Origin: JAGNLA01 sp964639885
Lineage (GTDB): Bacteria; Caldisericota; Caldisericia; JAAYUI01
Reading direction: 5' to 3'
Assembly (NCBI GenBank): GCA_964639885.1
Contig: CAZXEH010000004.1
Span: 58,822-122,821, forward strand
DNA length: 64,000 bases
Translations under genes and position numbers: made by a program
Shown here: in pieces, positions 28,477-36,590 of the stretch
Position numbering within the stretch: the first letter of the stretch is position 1
How the letters are laid out: each line of letters opens with the position of its first letter
Notes under the pieces: generated by a model
Database searches by the model: none
What the model was told of the DNA's origin: nothing
What the model saw: the letters and a program-made list of their open reading frames with translations, nothing else

Positions 28477-29163
28477 ATGAAAAAATCATTGATAATAACG
28501 CTTGCAATTGTTGTAGTACTGGTAGGAGCCGGGGTTCTCGTTTACAACGTTTTCTTCAAGCCAAAGTTGATGCCAGGGAAAGACGTAACAATGACTGCCA
28601 TGAGATGGTACGTAGTTGGCTATGACAGCAAAGGAGATTATATAAACCCTAATCTGATTGAGGCAACTTCACTAAATGAGGCTTTTGGCCAGACAACGCC
28701 TGAAATGATTTTGTTTGAAAGAGGCGAGCTTTGGCACCAGTCACAATTGGCCCAAAAGAACAAAAATCTTGTTTATGAAAACAAAAACGGGAAGACTGTA
28801 GAATTTCACGATTTCATGGAGTTGGTTTGCGCAATCAACAAGAAAAACCCGGTTCATCTTTTCACAACCGACATAAAACGTTCGGAAAGCATAAATGCAG
28901 GAGATGTCATTATCGTCTGGGAAGGGATCGACAAAGGCAAATTCAATTCCAAGCCAGTTCAAGAAATCATCAAAACAGAGAACAATCCAAAGGATAACAA
29001 TTTGTTTCCTGAGATGTATTTTTATATTGAACAGCCGAACGGAAACATTGCAAGATTCAAGATTTTCATAGGGTTGTCCAAAGGTGAGGGAACTGCAGCT
29101 TTCCGTTTCCTGTCAAAATCCGTTTTTCCTTCGGTTGAATCGATGAAAGTTGAAGTAAAATAA
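28477..29163 (+). CDS. Small membrane-anchored protein, family member 3
   Basis: A 228-residue protein of unknown family, third in the operon, seven bases after member 2. It has a different N-terminal helix (MKKSLIITLAIVVVLVGAGVLVY) but a similar body: a GDVIIVWEGID stretch, a FYIEQPNGNIARFKIF segment like FIENNTANRFLMF in member 1, and a C-terminal beta-hairpin. The three probably form one complex or perform related tasks at the cell surface. No enzymatic residues are evident. Confidence 0.65.
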   Translation: MKKSLIITLAIVVVLVGAGVLVYNVFFKPKLMPGKDVTMTAMRWYVVGYDSKGDYINPNLIEATSLNEAFGQTTPEMILFERGELWHQSQLAQKNKNLVYENKNGKTVEFHDFMELVCAINKKNPVHLFTTDIKRSESINAGDVIIVWEGIDKGKFNSKPVQEIIKTENNPKDNNLFPEMYFYIEQPNGNIARFKIFIGLSKGEGTAAFRFLSKSVFPSVESMKVEVK

Positions 29164-29165
29164 CC

Positions 29166-29465
29166 CTATTCCTCAATCAGTTCGGCAGTCCACTCGTTTC
29201 CGTCACCTGATGAGAGTGCGAGTTTCTTCCTGTAGACGAAAAACGACGGTTTCTGCTCCCTGAAATCGATGATGTACTGACCACCCTTCATTCCGCTGCC
29301 CAGCTGCTTGATCTCCTTGTAATACAGGTAAGCAGTGAACTTCTCCTGCCCGAAGATGATTGTGAAGTCTTCCTTTCTTGTGAAGAGCTTCTCCTTTCCC
29401 TTCGGAATGAGCAGGTATGTGTGCTTTATTTCATCATCGGTGAGATGAAACAGTATTTTTTCCAT
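29166..29465 (-). CDS. Small hypothetical protein
   Basis: A 99-residue soluble protein of unknown function, beginning MEKILFHLTDDEIKHTYLLI. AGGAGG seven bases upstream fixes the start at 29465; the longer frame to 29531 would overlap recO. It is rich in Lys, Glu and aromatics, with no signal peptide and no recognised domain. It is divergent from recO and convergent with the membrane-protein cluster. Confidence 0.6.
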   Translation of the reverse strand: MEKILFHLTDDEIKHTYLLIPKGKEKLFTRKEDFTIIFGQEKFTAYLYYKEIKQLGSGMKGGQYIIDFREQKPSFFVYRKKLALSSGDGNEWTAELIEE

Positions 29466-29524
29466 TTTGTGCCTCCTTTTTGGTATGTTCCAATTGTACA
29501 AGGTTTTTGATAAAATCAAAGTAG

Positions 29525-30235
29525 ATGCCATACATCAAGACAAAAGCCCTGATAATCGGCAAAATGCCATACAAGGAACATGACAAGACCCTGAAGCTCC
29601 TGCTTGAAGACGGCCGAAGGATCGAGGCAAAGATAAGAAAAGCCCGCGACACGGGATCAAAATGGGGGGCAGTGACTGAGCCTGTGGCGCTTATTGAAGT
29701 TGAGGTTTACGAAAGAGCCGGCAGATTCACAATCACTGGCATTTCAATTGATAAATTCTACCAGTCAAAAGACTATCCCTCGATGGTTGCCCAGGAGTTT
29801 GTTGCCGAAATTATTGAGAAAACAACTCCTTATGCCTTTTGCGAAGAAGAGATTTTCGATGTTGCAAAGGCTGCTTTTGACGAACTGGAGACGCTTGACA
29901 AACTTACAGCCTGCACGAAGTTCCTGCTTGAAATCTTGCGAATCCATGGCTACAACCTCAATGTTTCAAGCTGCTCCGGTTGTGGGGCAGGAATTGACGC
30001 TGACTGTTTTTTTGATCTTGCAACAGGCTCAACTGTTTGCAAAAACTGTAAAACTGCCCATTCGGTAAGGTTTCCGATGGCAGCCGTTGAAGCTGTAAGA
30101 CAGCTTGAGGATCATGACCTGTCAGAATCCATGAGACCACAGATGGCCAAAGGTTTGATTGAGTTGATGCTCAGGATTGTGTCGGCCAGGTTTGACGCAA
30201 GGATCAACACCTCTTTACACCTGAAATCCATCTGA
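29525..30235 (+). CDS. recO: DNA repair protein RecO
   Basis: A 236-residue recombination mediator that loads RecA onto SSB-coated DNA with RecR. The N-terminal OB-fold is recognisable (KTKALIIGKMPYKEHDKTLKLL). A helical domain and a zinc motif follow (CSGCG at about 153 and CKNC at about 177). The length is normal. A -10-like TAAAAT ends eight bases before the ATG and no ribosome-binding site is visible, suggesting a leaderless mRNA. The methyltransferase gene starts 16 bp after its stop. Confidence 0.92.
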   Translation: MPYIKTKALIIGKMPYKEHDKTLKLLLEDGRRIEAKIRKARDTGSKWGAVTEPVALIEVEVYERAGRFTITGISIDKFYQSKDYPSMVAQEFVAEIIEKTTPYAFCEEEIFDVAKAAFDELETLDKLTACTKFLLEILRIHGYNLNVSSCSGCGAGIDADCFFDLATGSTVCKNCKTAHSVRFPMAAVEAVRQLEDHDLSESMRPQMAKGLIELMLRIVSARFDARINTSLHLKSI

Positions 30236-30251
30236 TAAAATCAGAAGGTCT

Positions 30252-31073
30252 ATGAGATTTGGAGCAAGATTCATTCTTTTTTTGACAAAGGTTTTCAAGA
30301 CAAAAGGTACGCATCCGCTTGATCTTGAGGCAAAAGGCATTGGTTCCTACCCACAGTGGGAGTACGACCTTGCCGCAAAGACAATGAAGTATTTTCCAAA
30401 GGAATTTGTTTCCTCAGAAGCAGTGATGGGCAAGACAATTCTTGACGACTGCTGCGGTGCAGGTGGAAAGGCAATCTATCTCTCGGACCTTGGAGCAGCG
30501 AAAGTTGTCGGCATTGATATCGGAGAACAGTTTGTAGCCAAAGCCCGCGAGTTTGCAAAATCAAAAGGAAACGAAAAGGTCGAGTTCATAACCGGCGACG
30601 CCCACAAACTCCCGTTTGAGGACAAGTCCTTTGACACGGTTTTTTCCTTTGACGCTTTTGAACATGTGTCTCAACCGGAGAAGATGCTTTCTGAAGCAAA
30701 AAGGGTTTTGAAACCAGGCGGAAGACTGGTCATGTCCTTCACAACCTGGGGCAAGGCAAAAGGTCATCACCTCACGGATGCAATCAACGTTCCGTGGGCA
30801 CATCTGCTTGTTTCGGAAGAATCGCTCATGGAAGCATACAGGGCAAAGGCAAAACCTGAGATGTACCTTTTCAGGGCAGGCTCGATGGATTCAAAAAGAC
30901 TTGCCTACTGCAACAAGATGAACCTCAGATGGGCAAGAAGGTTGATAAGGGATTGTGGAATGAAGGTTTTACTTTTTAAGCCTGTTCCATATCCAGGGAT
31001 TCTTGCTATAATGGCAAAAATTGGTCTGGCTGAATACTTCAGCCGTGTAATAACCGTTGTTTTGGAGGTCTAA
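30252..31073 (+). CDS. SAM-dependent class I methyltransferase
   Basis: A 273-residue methyltransferase of the Methyltransf_11 type. Motif I is DCCGAGGKAIYLSDLGA (an atypical DCCGAGG), motif II is VVGIDIG, the adenine loop is GDAHKLPFED, and motif IV is FDTVFSFDAFEHV. Post-motif LKPGGRLVMSF is also present. The substrate cannot be predicted; a lipid or small molecule is likely given the C-terminal aromatic and basic stretch. A promoter-like TTTACA-16-TAAAAT (30214-30241) overlaps the recO stop and lies ten bases from the ATG. Confidence 0.85.
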   Translation: MRFGARFILFLTKVFKTKGTHPLDLEAKGIGSYPQWEYDLAAKTMKYFPKEFVSSEAVMGKTILDDCCGAGGKAIYLSDLGAAKVVGIDIGEQFVAKAREFAKSKGNEKVEFITGDAHKLPFEDKSFDTVFSFDAFEHVSQPEKMLSEAKRVLKPGGRLVMSFTTWGKAKGHHLTDAINVPWAHLLVSEESLMEAYRAKAKPEMYLFRAGSMDSKRLAYCNKMNLRWARRLIRDCGMKVLLFKPVPYPGILAIMAKIGLAEYFSRVITVVLEV

Positions 31074-31076
31074 ACC

Positions 31077-31883
31077 GTGGACAAAAAACAGATTGAAAAG
31101 CTTGCTAAGATGACCAAATCCGACAAGGAATTCAGGGCAAGGGTTGAAAAGCTCAGGCAGGAAGAGAAAGCCAGAAACCACAGGAACATGATCACAACCA
31201 TAAAGATCCTTGGAATTGCTTCAGGCGCTTTGATTCTTGGCGTGATCACTCTTAGTATCATCAATAACGTTGACTTTGCTGTTGCCCAAAAGACTGACAC
31301 AGTCAAAGCAATCCTAAACACCTCACAAGGAAAGATTACGTTCGAGCTCAACAAATCGGCAGCTCCAAGAACGGTTGAAAACTTCCTTGATAACGTGAAG
31401 AACGGTTTCTACGACAACTCTTATTTCAATCGCATCATAAAAGATGGAATCATTGAAGGCGGAGTGCCGATGGACGGCAAGCCTGTCGGCAATGAACCGG
31501 CAAAACTGAGGCCAGGCTACAAATCCACGATGGATTTCGAAATCACTGGCCTAAAACATGAGCGTTGGGCAGTGGCAATGGCTTCAACTAACGGACTGGC
31601 AAACAAGACCCATTTCTACATGTGCCTTTCTGCCCAGCCTAAACTTGATGGCAAGGGTGTAGTTTTTGGAAAAGTAGTCGACGGTTTTGACGCAATCCAG
31701 AAACTCACAAAAATTGGACTGAAGGCTCAGGTGCTTGACAGCGAGGTTGCAAAGGACAAGGATGGCAATCCTGCAAAAACCCAGGAGCACAACGGTGTGA
31801 TCTATGAAGTTGCAAATGACGAAATGAGCAGGCCAGGCAATCTGGATGAGGCAAGGATTAAATCGATAGAAATTATTGAGTAA
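31077..31883 (+). CDS. Membrane-anchored cyclophilin-type peptidyl-prolyl isomerase
   Basis: A 268-residue protein with a charged cytoplasmic tail of about 40 residues, a membrane helix (ILGIASGALILGVITLSII), and an extracytoplasmic cyclophilin domain (about 75-240). Family hallmarks are ILNTSQGKITFELN, APRTVENFLDNVKNGFYDN, YFNRIIKDGIIEGG and the domain's GKGVVFGKVVDGFDAI. The usual active-site FHR is replaced by FNR, and QGG by EGG, so catalysis may be weak. It presumably folds exported proteins. The GTG start is supported by TTGGAGG eight bases upstream. Confidence 0.85.
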   Translation: MDKKQIEKLAKMTKSDKEFRARVEKLRQEEKARNHRNMITTIKILGIASGALILGVITLSIINNVDFAVAQKTDTVKAILNTSQGKITFELNKSAAPRTVENFLDNVKNGFYDNSYFNRIIKDGIIEGGVPMDGKPVGNEPAKLRPGYKSTMDFEITGLKHERWAVAMASTNGLANKTHFYMCLSAQPKLDGKGVVFGKVVDGFDAIQKLTKIGLKAQVLDSEVAKDKDGNPAKTQEHNGVIYEVANDEMSRPGNLDEARIKSIEIIE

Positions 31884-31900
31884 AAACTCGATAGACAAAC

Positions 31901-31948
31901 AAACCCCCTTGCACTAGAATGGAACCAACTGAAAGTGCAAGGGGGTTT
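31901..31948 (+). promoter_or_regulatory. Perfect 15-bp hairpin that buries the RBS of the TPR-Lon gene
   Basis: AAACCCCCTTGCACT (31901-31915) pairs perfectly with AGTGCAAGGGGGTTT (31934-31948) across an 18-nt loop. It resembles the terminator of the cyclophilin gene. Its 3' arm also contains AAGGGGG, the only Shine-Dalgarno-like sequence before the ATG at 31956. Folding would therefore block translation or end transcription. Confidence 0.7.
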
Positions 31949-31955
31949 TCATTTT

Positions 31956-34505
31956 ATGGACGAACTTTCCAGGCAGATCGGCAGAACAGAGTTTGAGATA
32001 GAGTCAAAAGGGCTCGACATCGAAAACGGACTCAAACTCGCAAATCTCTATGCTCAAAACCCTGAAATGGCTGCACAGCTGGCAGACCTTCTTTCAAAGC
32101 TCCTAGAGAAAGCTCCACAATCGTACAAGCTTCAGGAGTTTATCTACCAGTTTTCAAAACAGTCGGGCAAGAAGGAACAGGAGAAAATTTCCCTGGAGAA
32201 ACTCCTTGAAATTGAACCGGCAACCATTGAAGAACTCCGCTCAAAGGTTTTCATTTTAACGGAGCTGAAAACACCCGAAAAAGCAAAAGAAGCAGTTGAC
32301 AAGTTCGAGGCAAAAAACGGCATCTCTCCTGAGACATGCTGGATGAAAGCAGATTCTCTCAATGCTATGGGCAAAAAGGACGACATTGAGAAGTTGATAA
32401 AAGAATGCGACAAGATGCCGGAATCATACATGAAATCCGTTGCACTGGCCGCAATGCTCATTGGTGTCGAGTCAGAAAAGCTCCATGAGAACTGGGAGAA
32501 AGCACAGGGCATGCTTCTTGACATCATAAAATCAGAGCCGAAAAATCTCCTGGCTTACCGACTTTTCTTCTCGGCAACAAGAAGCCTTGCACCAAACAGA
32601 AAAACAATTGATACAATCCTTGGAACTGCAATTTCTGGCGGTATCACTGAACCGTTCATCTTCCTCAACATCCTCAACATCTATATCGAATACTCTATCG
32701 TAATAAGAACCGATTCCATATTTGAAAAACTAGAGCAGCTCCTGCCACCAGCTGAACATCCGGTTGTAAAAATGCTTGAAGCTCTTGCGCTCTATTTTGA
32801 CAACTACGGCCTTTGCAGGAGCATTCTTGGCTCATGGTACAGCCCGGACTTTGCTTCTAAAGCTGATTTTTCAATCTATATTTCTAACCTTGCCTCCGAC
32901 CTTTCAAACGCTGCCGAAAAAGGACTTGGTGTAAAGTTCATTTCAGCAGACAAGAAAAACACAGGTTTGATGACAAACGAAGAGTTGGCAAAACACCTGA
33001 GGGGCATTGCCGTTGAATCACTTCAAACCTATATTTCACTATCGCCAAACAACCCTGATTCCCACTACAGACTTGGCATGCTTTACGAGTCTCTTGGTGA
33101 CGAACGAGCCTACGCCTCTTTCGAGAAAGCGCTTGAACTCTCACCTGACAACGTGAATGTCATGTACAGGATCGCCGTGATAAAGGACAAGGCAGACGAC
33201 GACATCGAAGCCTATGAGATGTTCAGACGCATCGCAAACTCAAAAACCACGGACATGGGCATGATGATCGACGCCATGATCAGAGCATCCGAGATCGCCA
33301 TAAAGTATGGCTGGATTGAGGAAGGCGAGGAGTTCCTTGAGCGGGCAAACGCACTGATGCCAACAAATCCGCAGGTTGTAACAATGCTTGGCAAGGTGTT
33401 CCTCAAGGAGGCAAAGATTATTGGTTCAGATTTTGCCCTTGTGAAAGCACAGGAAAATTTCATGAAGGCTCTTGTCCTGGATCAATCAAACGTCGATGCT
33501 TCTTATTATCTTGGCCAGGTTTACTATATGAAGCGTGAGTATCTGGCAGCAATCAGGCAGTTCACGGAAACCAGCAACAGGTTCAAGGAATGCTCGATGC
33601 TTTGCAGCTTCTGGACTTCAAGATCATACCACCAGCTCTACAAAGGCCTGCTCTTCTCGTCTAAGGATTTCCTGACCTCGGCCATAAAACATGCTGAATC
33701 ACTGAGAACCCTTTCCGAAAAGATTCCGGAAACGCAGGAGTACATTGCTGAACTCTACTCTGAAGCTGGCATGGAGGACGAAGCAAACAAGCTTTTGAAT
33801 GCTGCAAAAAACAAACTGAAAAAAGAGTTTGTGCCAAAAGATGGGATCGCCGGCGAAATAAAAGTACTTGCTGTTTATGCCCCACAGGTTGCCAGACCCG
33901 ATGACCCGAACAGGGTTGAGAGAGTGTTTTCAAAAGGGTCGGTTGGAATGCTGGAGGTTTCATACATCCCGGGCAACGGCGGACTTCTGATAACAGGAAA
34001 CATGGGCGAATCGTTCCAAAATGCAATCGAGGTTGCCTACGCCTTCTTCAAACGTTACCTTATGAGCAAGAACAGAATTCAGGATCCTGCATTCGACATC
34101 CATGTCGATGTACCTGGCTGGTTTCCAAAATATGACGGGCCATCCGCTGGTGTAAACCTGGCTGTTGCAATGATCAGCGCCTATACAGGCAAGCCGGTTC
34201 CAAAAAATGTTACAATGACTGGTGAAATCTCCTTTCACGGCAATGTAATGCCTGTCGGCGGAATCAAGGAAAAGATTGAAGCAACCTACGAAAAAGGCGT
34301 TGACAAAGTCTTCATTCCAAAAGAAAATCAGTGGGACTATCTGGACATGCTCATAAAAGACACGAGGCAGGAGATGGTTTCCGAGAACGAAAAGACTCCG
34401 CTGAACCTCCCGATCATCATTGCCGTCAAATCGATTGTGGACGTAATTGATGATTTGGGCATTGGCGCCGAAGTACTTGTTGAGGAAACCGAGGAATCGA
34501 AATAA
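31956..34505 (+). CDS. TPR protein fused to a Lon-type (S16) protease domain, no ATPase
   Basis: An 849-residue cytoplasmic protein. Residues 1 to about 640 are helical repeats, with clear TPRs at about 370-560 (HYRLGMLYESLGDERAYASF, then VDASYYLGQVYYMKREYLAA). The C-terminal 200 residues are a Lon proteolytic domain. The nucleophile Ser is in DGPSAGVNLA (about 729) and the Lys in GGIKEKIEA (about 770), with MTGEISFHGNVMPVGG and FIPKENQ as in Lon. There is no AAA+ module anywhere in the chain, so unfolding must be done by a partner or substrates must be loosely folded. TPRs probably select them. A longer GTG start at 31935 lies inside the upstream hairpin; ATG 31956 is preferred. Confidence 0.85.
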   Translation: MDELSRQIGRTEFEIESKGLDIENGLKLANLYAQNPEMAAQLADLLSKLLEKAPQSYKLQEFIYQFSKQSGKKEQEKISLEKLLEIEPATIEELRSKVFILTELKTPEKAKEAVDKFEAKNGISPETCWMKADSLNAMGKKDDIEKLIKECDKMPESYMKSVALAAMLIGVESEKLHENWEKAQGMLLDIIKSEPKNLLAYRLFFSATRSLAPNRKTIDTILGTAISGGITEPFIFLNILNIYIEYSIVIRTDSIFEKLEQLLPPAEHPVVKMLEALALYFDNYGLCRSILGSWYSPDFASKADFSIYISNLASDLSNAAEKGLGVKFISADKKNTGLMTNEELAKHLRGIAVESLQTYISLSPNNPDSHYRLGMLYESLGDERAYASFEKALELSPDNVNVMYRIAVIKDKADDDIEAYEMFRRIANSKTTDMGMMIDAMIRASEIAIKYGWIEEGEEFLERANALMPTNPQVVTMLGKVFLKEAKIIGSDFALVKAQENFMKALVLDQSNVDASYYLGQVYYMKREYLAAIRQFTETSNRFKECSMLCSFWTSRSYHQLYKGLLFSSKDFLTSAIKHAESLRTLSEKIPETQEYIAELYSEAGMEDEANKLLNAAKNKLKKEFVPKDGIAGEIKVLAVYAPQVARPDDPNRVERVFSKGSVGMLEVSYIPGNGGLLITGNMGESFQNAIEVAYAFFKRYLMSKNRIQDPAFDIHVDVPGWFPKYDGPSAGVNLAVAMISAYTGKPVPKNVTMTGEISFHGNVMPVGGIKEKIEATYEKGVDKVFIPKENQWDYLDMLIKDTRQEMVSENEKTPLNLPIIIAVKSIVDVIDDLGIGAEVLVEETEESK

Positions 34506-34661
34506 TTCACCTCGACTTCGTCGAGGATATAATCTTACCCCTTTGATGAAGGTTATTCTGATTTCTCGAAGTAGATTCGAGAAATCTTTGCGTATAGGTG
34601 GTTATAAGTAAAAAAGATTGTAAGATGTTTTGCTAGTTTTTTTGAAAACCACTCAGAATCA

Positions 34662-34730
34662 ATGAAATCATCTGGCTTGGCCAGTGATTTCAAGGTAAAC
34701 TTGCTCTTAGAGACCGGTTCTTTACCGGCG
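34662..34730. repeat. Dispersed 68-bp repeat, copy 2
   Basis: It begins ATGAAATCATCTGGCTTGGC, identical to copy 1 at 19013, then diverges slightly (TTGCTCTTAGAGACCGGTTC against TTGTTCTTAGGAGCCAGTTC). A fragment (AGTTCTTTACCGTTGAAGCC) recurs at about 35159-35178. Confidence 0.65.
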
Positions 34731-34736
34731 AAGCCG

Positions 34737-34907
34737 TTTTAAAACTCCCTCATCCGGCTTCCAGCCACCTTCTCCCAAAACTACGTTTCGGGAGAAGGAT
34801 AGAGGAATGGACTTTGTGCCACCTCTGAATTGCCGGGATAATGATTTTACCAATCTTCCCTCGTCCACGCTAGTGGGAGAGGGATCAAGGGTGAGGGAGT
34901 GTTTTTT
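34737..34907. repeat. CTCCCTC palindromic repeat, copy 2
   Basis: A second copy of the element at 18760, with the same inverted ends but different central hairpin loops (CTCCCAAAACTACGTTTCGG, where copy 1 has CTCCCGCTGACGCGGGCG). Stem positions are compensated, which suggests that structure is maintained. Confidence 0.7.
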
Positions 34908-35182
34908 TGTTTCTCTTGTGAAGAGGGGTAGGGGGAGTTCATCACTTTTTTTGTTTTATCCTCCTTTTTAAGGGGGATTATTTAGCGCTCCCCAAATAAT
35001 ATTGAGGCATTATTAAACCCACCGGCAACTGTGTTGCCACTCTTTTATTAATTTAGGAAAGAAATATTGATTTATCTTATTTTTTTGACAATCGTTTGGA
35101 TTCAAAGGATTCTCGAATTTACTTCGAGAATCCAATATCAACAACATTCAAAGAAATTAGTTCTTTACCGTTGAAGCCGTTA

Positions 35183-36499
35183 TTATTCCAAATCGGAGGC
35201 GAAGCTCTCGATGATGTGTCTAAGCTGTGATGAAAGTTTTGATGCCTTTGTCGGGTTCTGCCTTACTGTTCTGACATAGCGCTCAATCTCGTCGACAAGC
35301 AGCATCAGATCACGCTTTGAAAGGGTTGGATTGATGGCTTTCATTCTTGAAATCTGGCCATCAAGCCACGGGAGCATGTCCTCTCCGATGTTGCTCTGTG
35401 CAACTTTTCTGATGCCGTCGATGAGGAAGGCAACCTTTCCGGATGGTGGTGAAACTGTTGTTGCTCCACCCGGGCCAAAGGATGCTGTCGGTGGTTCTTT
35501 AGGCTGGACTGGTGGCGGAGCCGGAGGCGTTTCCTTGACTGGAGGTGGAGTTGGTGCTGGTGAAGGTGTTGCCGGTTTCTTCTCTTCGACCGGTTTCCTC
35601 ATTGCAAACGGATCTGGAATCTCATCTTCCGGTATATTGATGACCGGTCTTGCGCCTGGCTTGGGCTGGACTGAGATTGGCTGTGCAGGTTTCGGGGGTT
35701 CTGAAAGTTTTGGATCCGGCTTGAACGGCTCAAATTTCGGCTCAGCTTTTATCGGTTCCGGCTTGGTTGGTTCAATCGGTTTGACCGGCTCGGGTTTCGG
35801 TGGCTGAACAACTGGAGTGATTGGGGTTACTGGTTTTGGTGGTTCGACAACCGGCGGTGTGGTCTCGATTTTGACAGGTGTCGGCGGTATCGGTGTGACC
35901 CCTTCAATCCTGATGGTTTTTGATGTATCAGTTTTTGAGAAAACTTCCAGGAGTGTGCCCCTGAGGACGAGTTTGTCCTTGAGAATACCGGGGTCTTCCC
36001 TGAGTTCCGGTTCACAGTCGATGAAATGGCCTTTTACCCTACCATCAGAGATGTAGACAAGTTCTGCAAAATCATCATTTGTAACCTTGATGAGGCCGGT
36101 GAACCCTTTTTCGCCAAGAACGGTGAGGAACTTGTCATAGTCGATGAAGTAGGATTCCATTGGTGAGTATGCCGAGATGCCTTCGATGAACCATTCGACA
36201 AGGCTGCAGATGTCGATTGAAGTTGAGTAGATGCTCAGGCTGCCCTTTCTCTCCTGAATGGTTGCGATGCTCTTGGAGAGAGCCTCCTGTCCCCTTATTG
36301 CAGGAACGCCGGATGAGGAAAACAGTGATCCGTTGATGCGCCCTTCCACGAAAAGGATGATGCCTGTCTTTGGGTCGGAATTGACCATGATGTAACCGGA
36401 GAACTTGTCGGTGCGAAGCTTTGAAGACATTTCCTCCCAGTTCAAAAAAACTGTCGGCAGGTTTTCGTAAAGCGGTTTTCCTCTTGGAATCAGACGCAT
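35183..36499 (-). CDS. DUF4388-like protein with proline-rich linker
   Basis: A 438-residue cytoplasmic protein. The first 190 residues hold two related modules (NWEEMSSKLRTDKFSGYIMV and FLTVLGEKGFTGLIKV), resembling DUF4388/PATAN-type domains that occur with bacterial signalling proteins. A Pro/Lys-rich linker of about 150 residues follows (repeats of PPKP, EPIKAEPK, FKPDPK). The C-terminus is a helical domain of about 90 residues (KVAFLIDGIRKVAQ to SFASDLE). AGGAGG five bases upstream supports the ATG at 36499. Its own promoter separates it from the kinase gene upstream. A role in signalling or as an adaptor is inferred. Confidence 0.65.
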   Translation of the reverse strand: MRLIPRGKPLYENLPTVFLNWEEMSSKLRTDKFSGYIMVNSDPKTGIILFVEGRINGSLFSSSGVPAIRGQEALSKSIATIQERKGSLSIYSTSIDICSLVEWFIEGISAYSPMESYFIDYDKFLTVLGEKGFTGLIKVTNDDFAELVYISDGRVKGHFIDCEPELREDPGILKDKLVLRGTLLEVFSKTDTSKTIRIEGVTPIPPTPVKIETTPPVVEPPKPVTPITPVVQPPKPEPVKPIEPTKPEPIKAEPKFEPFKPDPKLSEPPKPAQPISVQPKPGARPVINIPEDEIPDPFAMRKPVEEKKPATPSPAPTPPPVKETPPAPPPVQPKEPPTASFGPGGATTVSPPSGKVAFLIDGIRKVAQSNIGEDMLPWLDGQISRMKAINPTLSKRDLMLLVDEIERYVRTVRQNPTKASKLSSQLRHIIESFASDLE

Positions 36500-36528
36500 A
36501 TTAACCTCCTGAAATCTTCTAACACTTA

Positions 36529-36557
36529 ATGTTATTTTTTTAGAGGAAAAATGTCAA
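36529..36557 (-). promoter_or_regulatory. Promoter of the DUF4388-like gene
   Basis: The minus strand has a perfect -35 TTGACA (36557-36552) and -10 TAACAT (36534-36529) with a 17-bp spacer. The predicted start near 36522 leaves a short leader with a strong ribosome-binding site. Confidence 0.65.
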
Positions 36558-36590
36558 GTGACGAAAATTGCGGTCATATTGACAATTTGT

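Larger units (their letters stand above)
34506..35182. other. Repeat-rich convergent intergenic region
   Basis: This 677-bp spacer holds several perfect hairpins: CCTCGAC/GTCGAGG (34510-34526), GATTTCTCGAA/TTCGAGAAATC (34560-34586), GGATTCTCGAA/TTCGAGAATCC (35107-35133) and GGCAAC/GTTGCC (about 35022). It also has second copies of both dispersed repeats found near 19 kb. No gene is credible here. Some hairpins probably terminate the converging genes. Confidence 0.65.
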
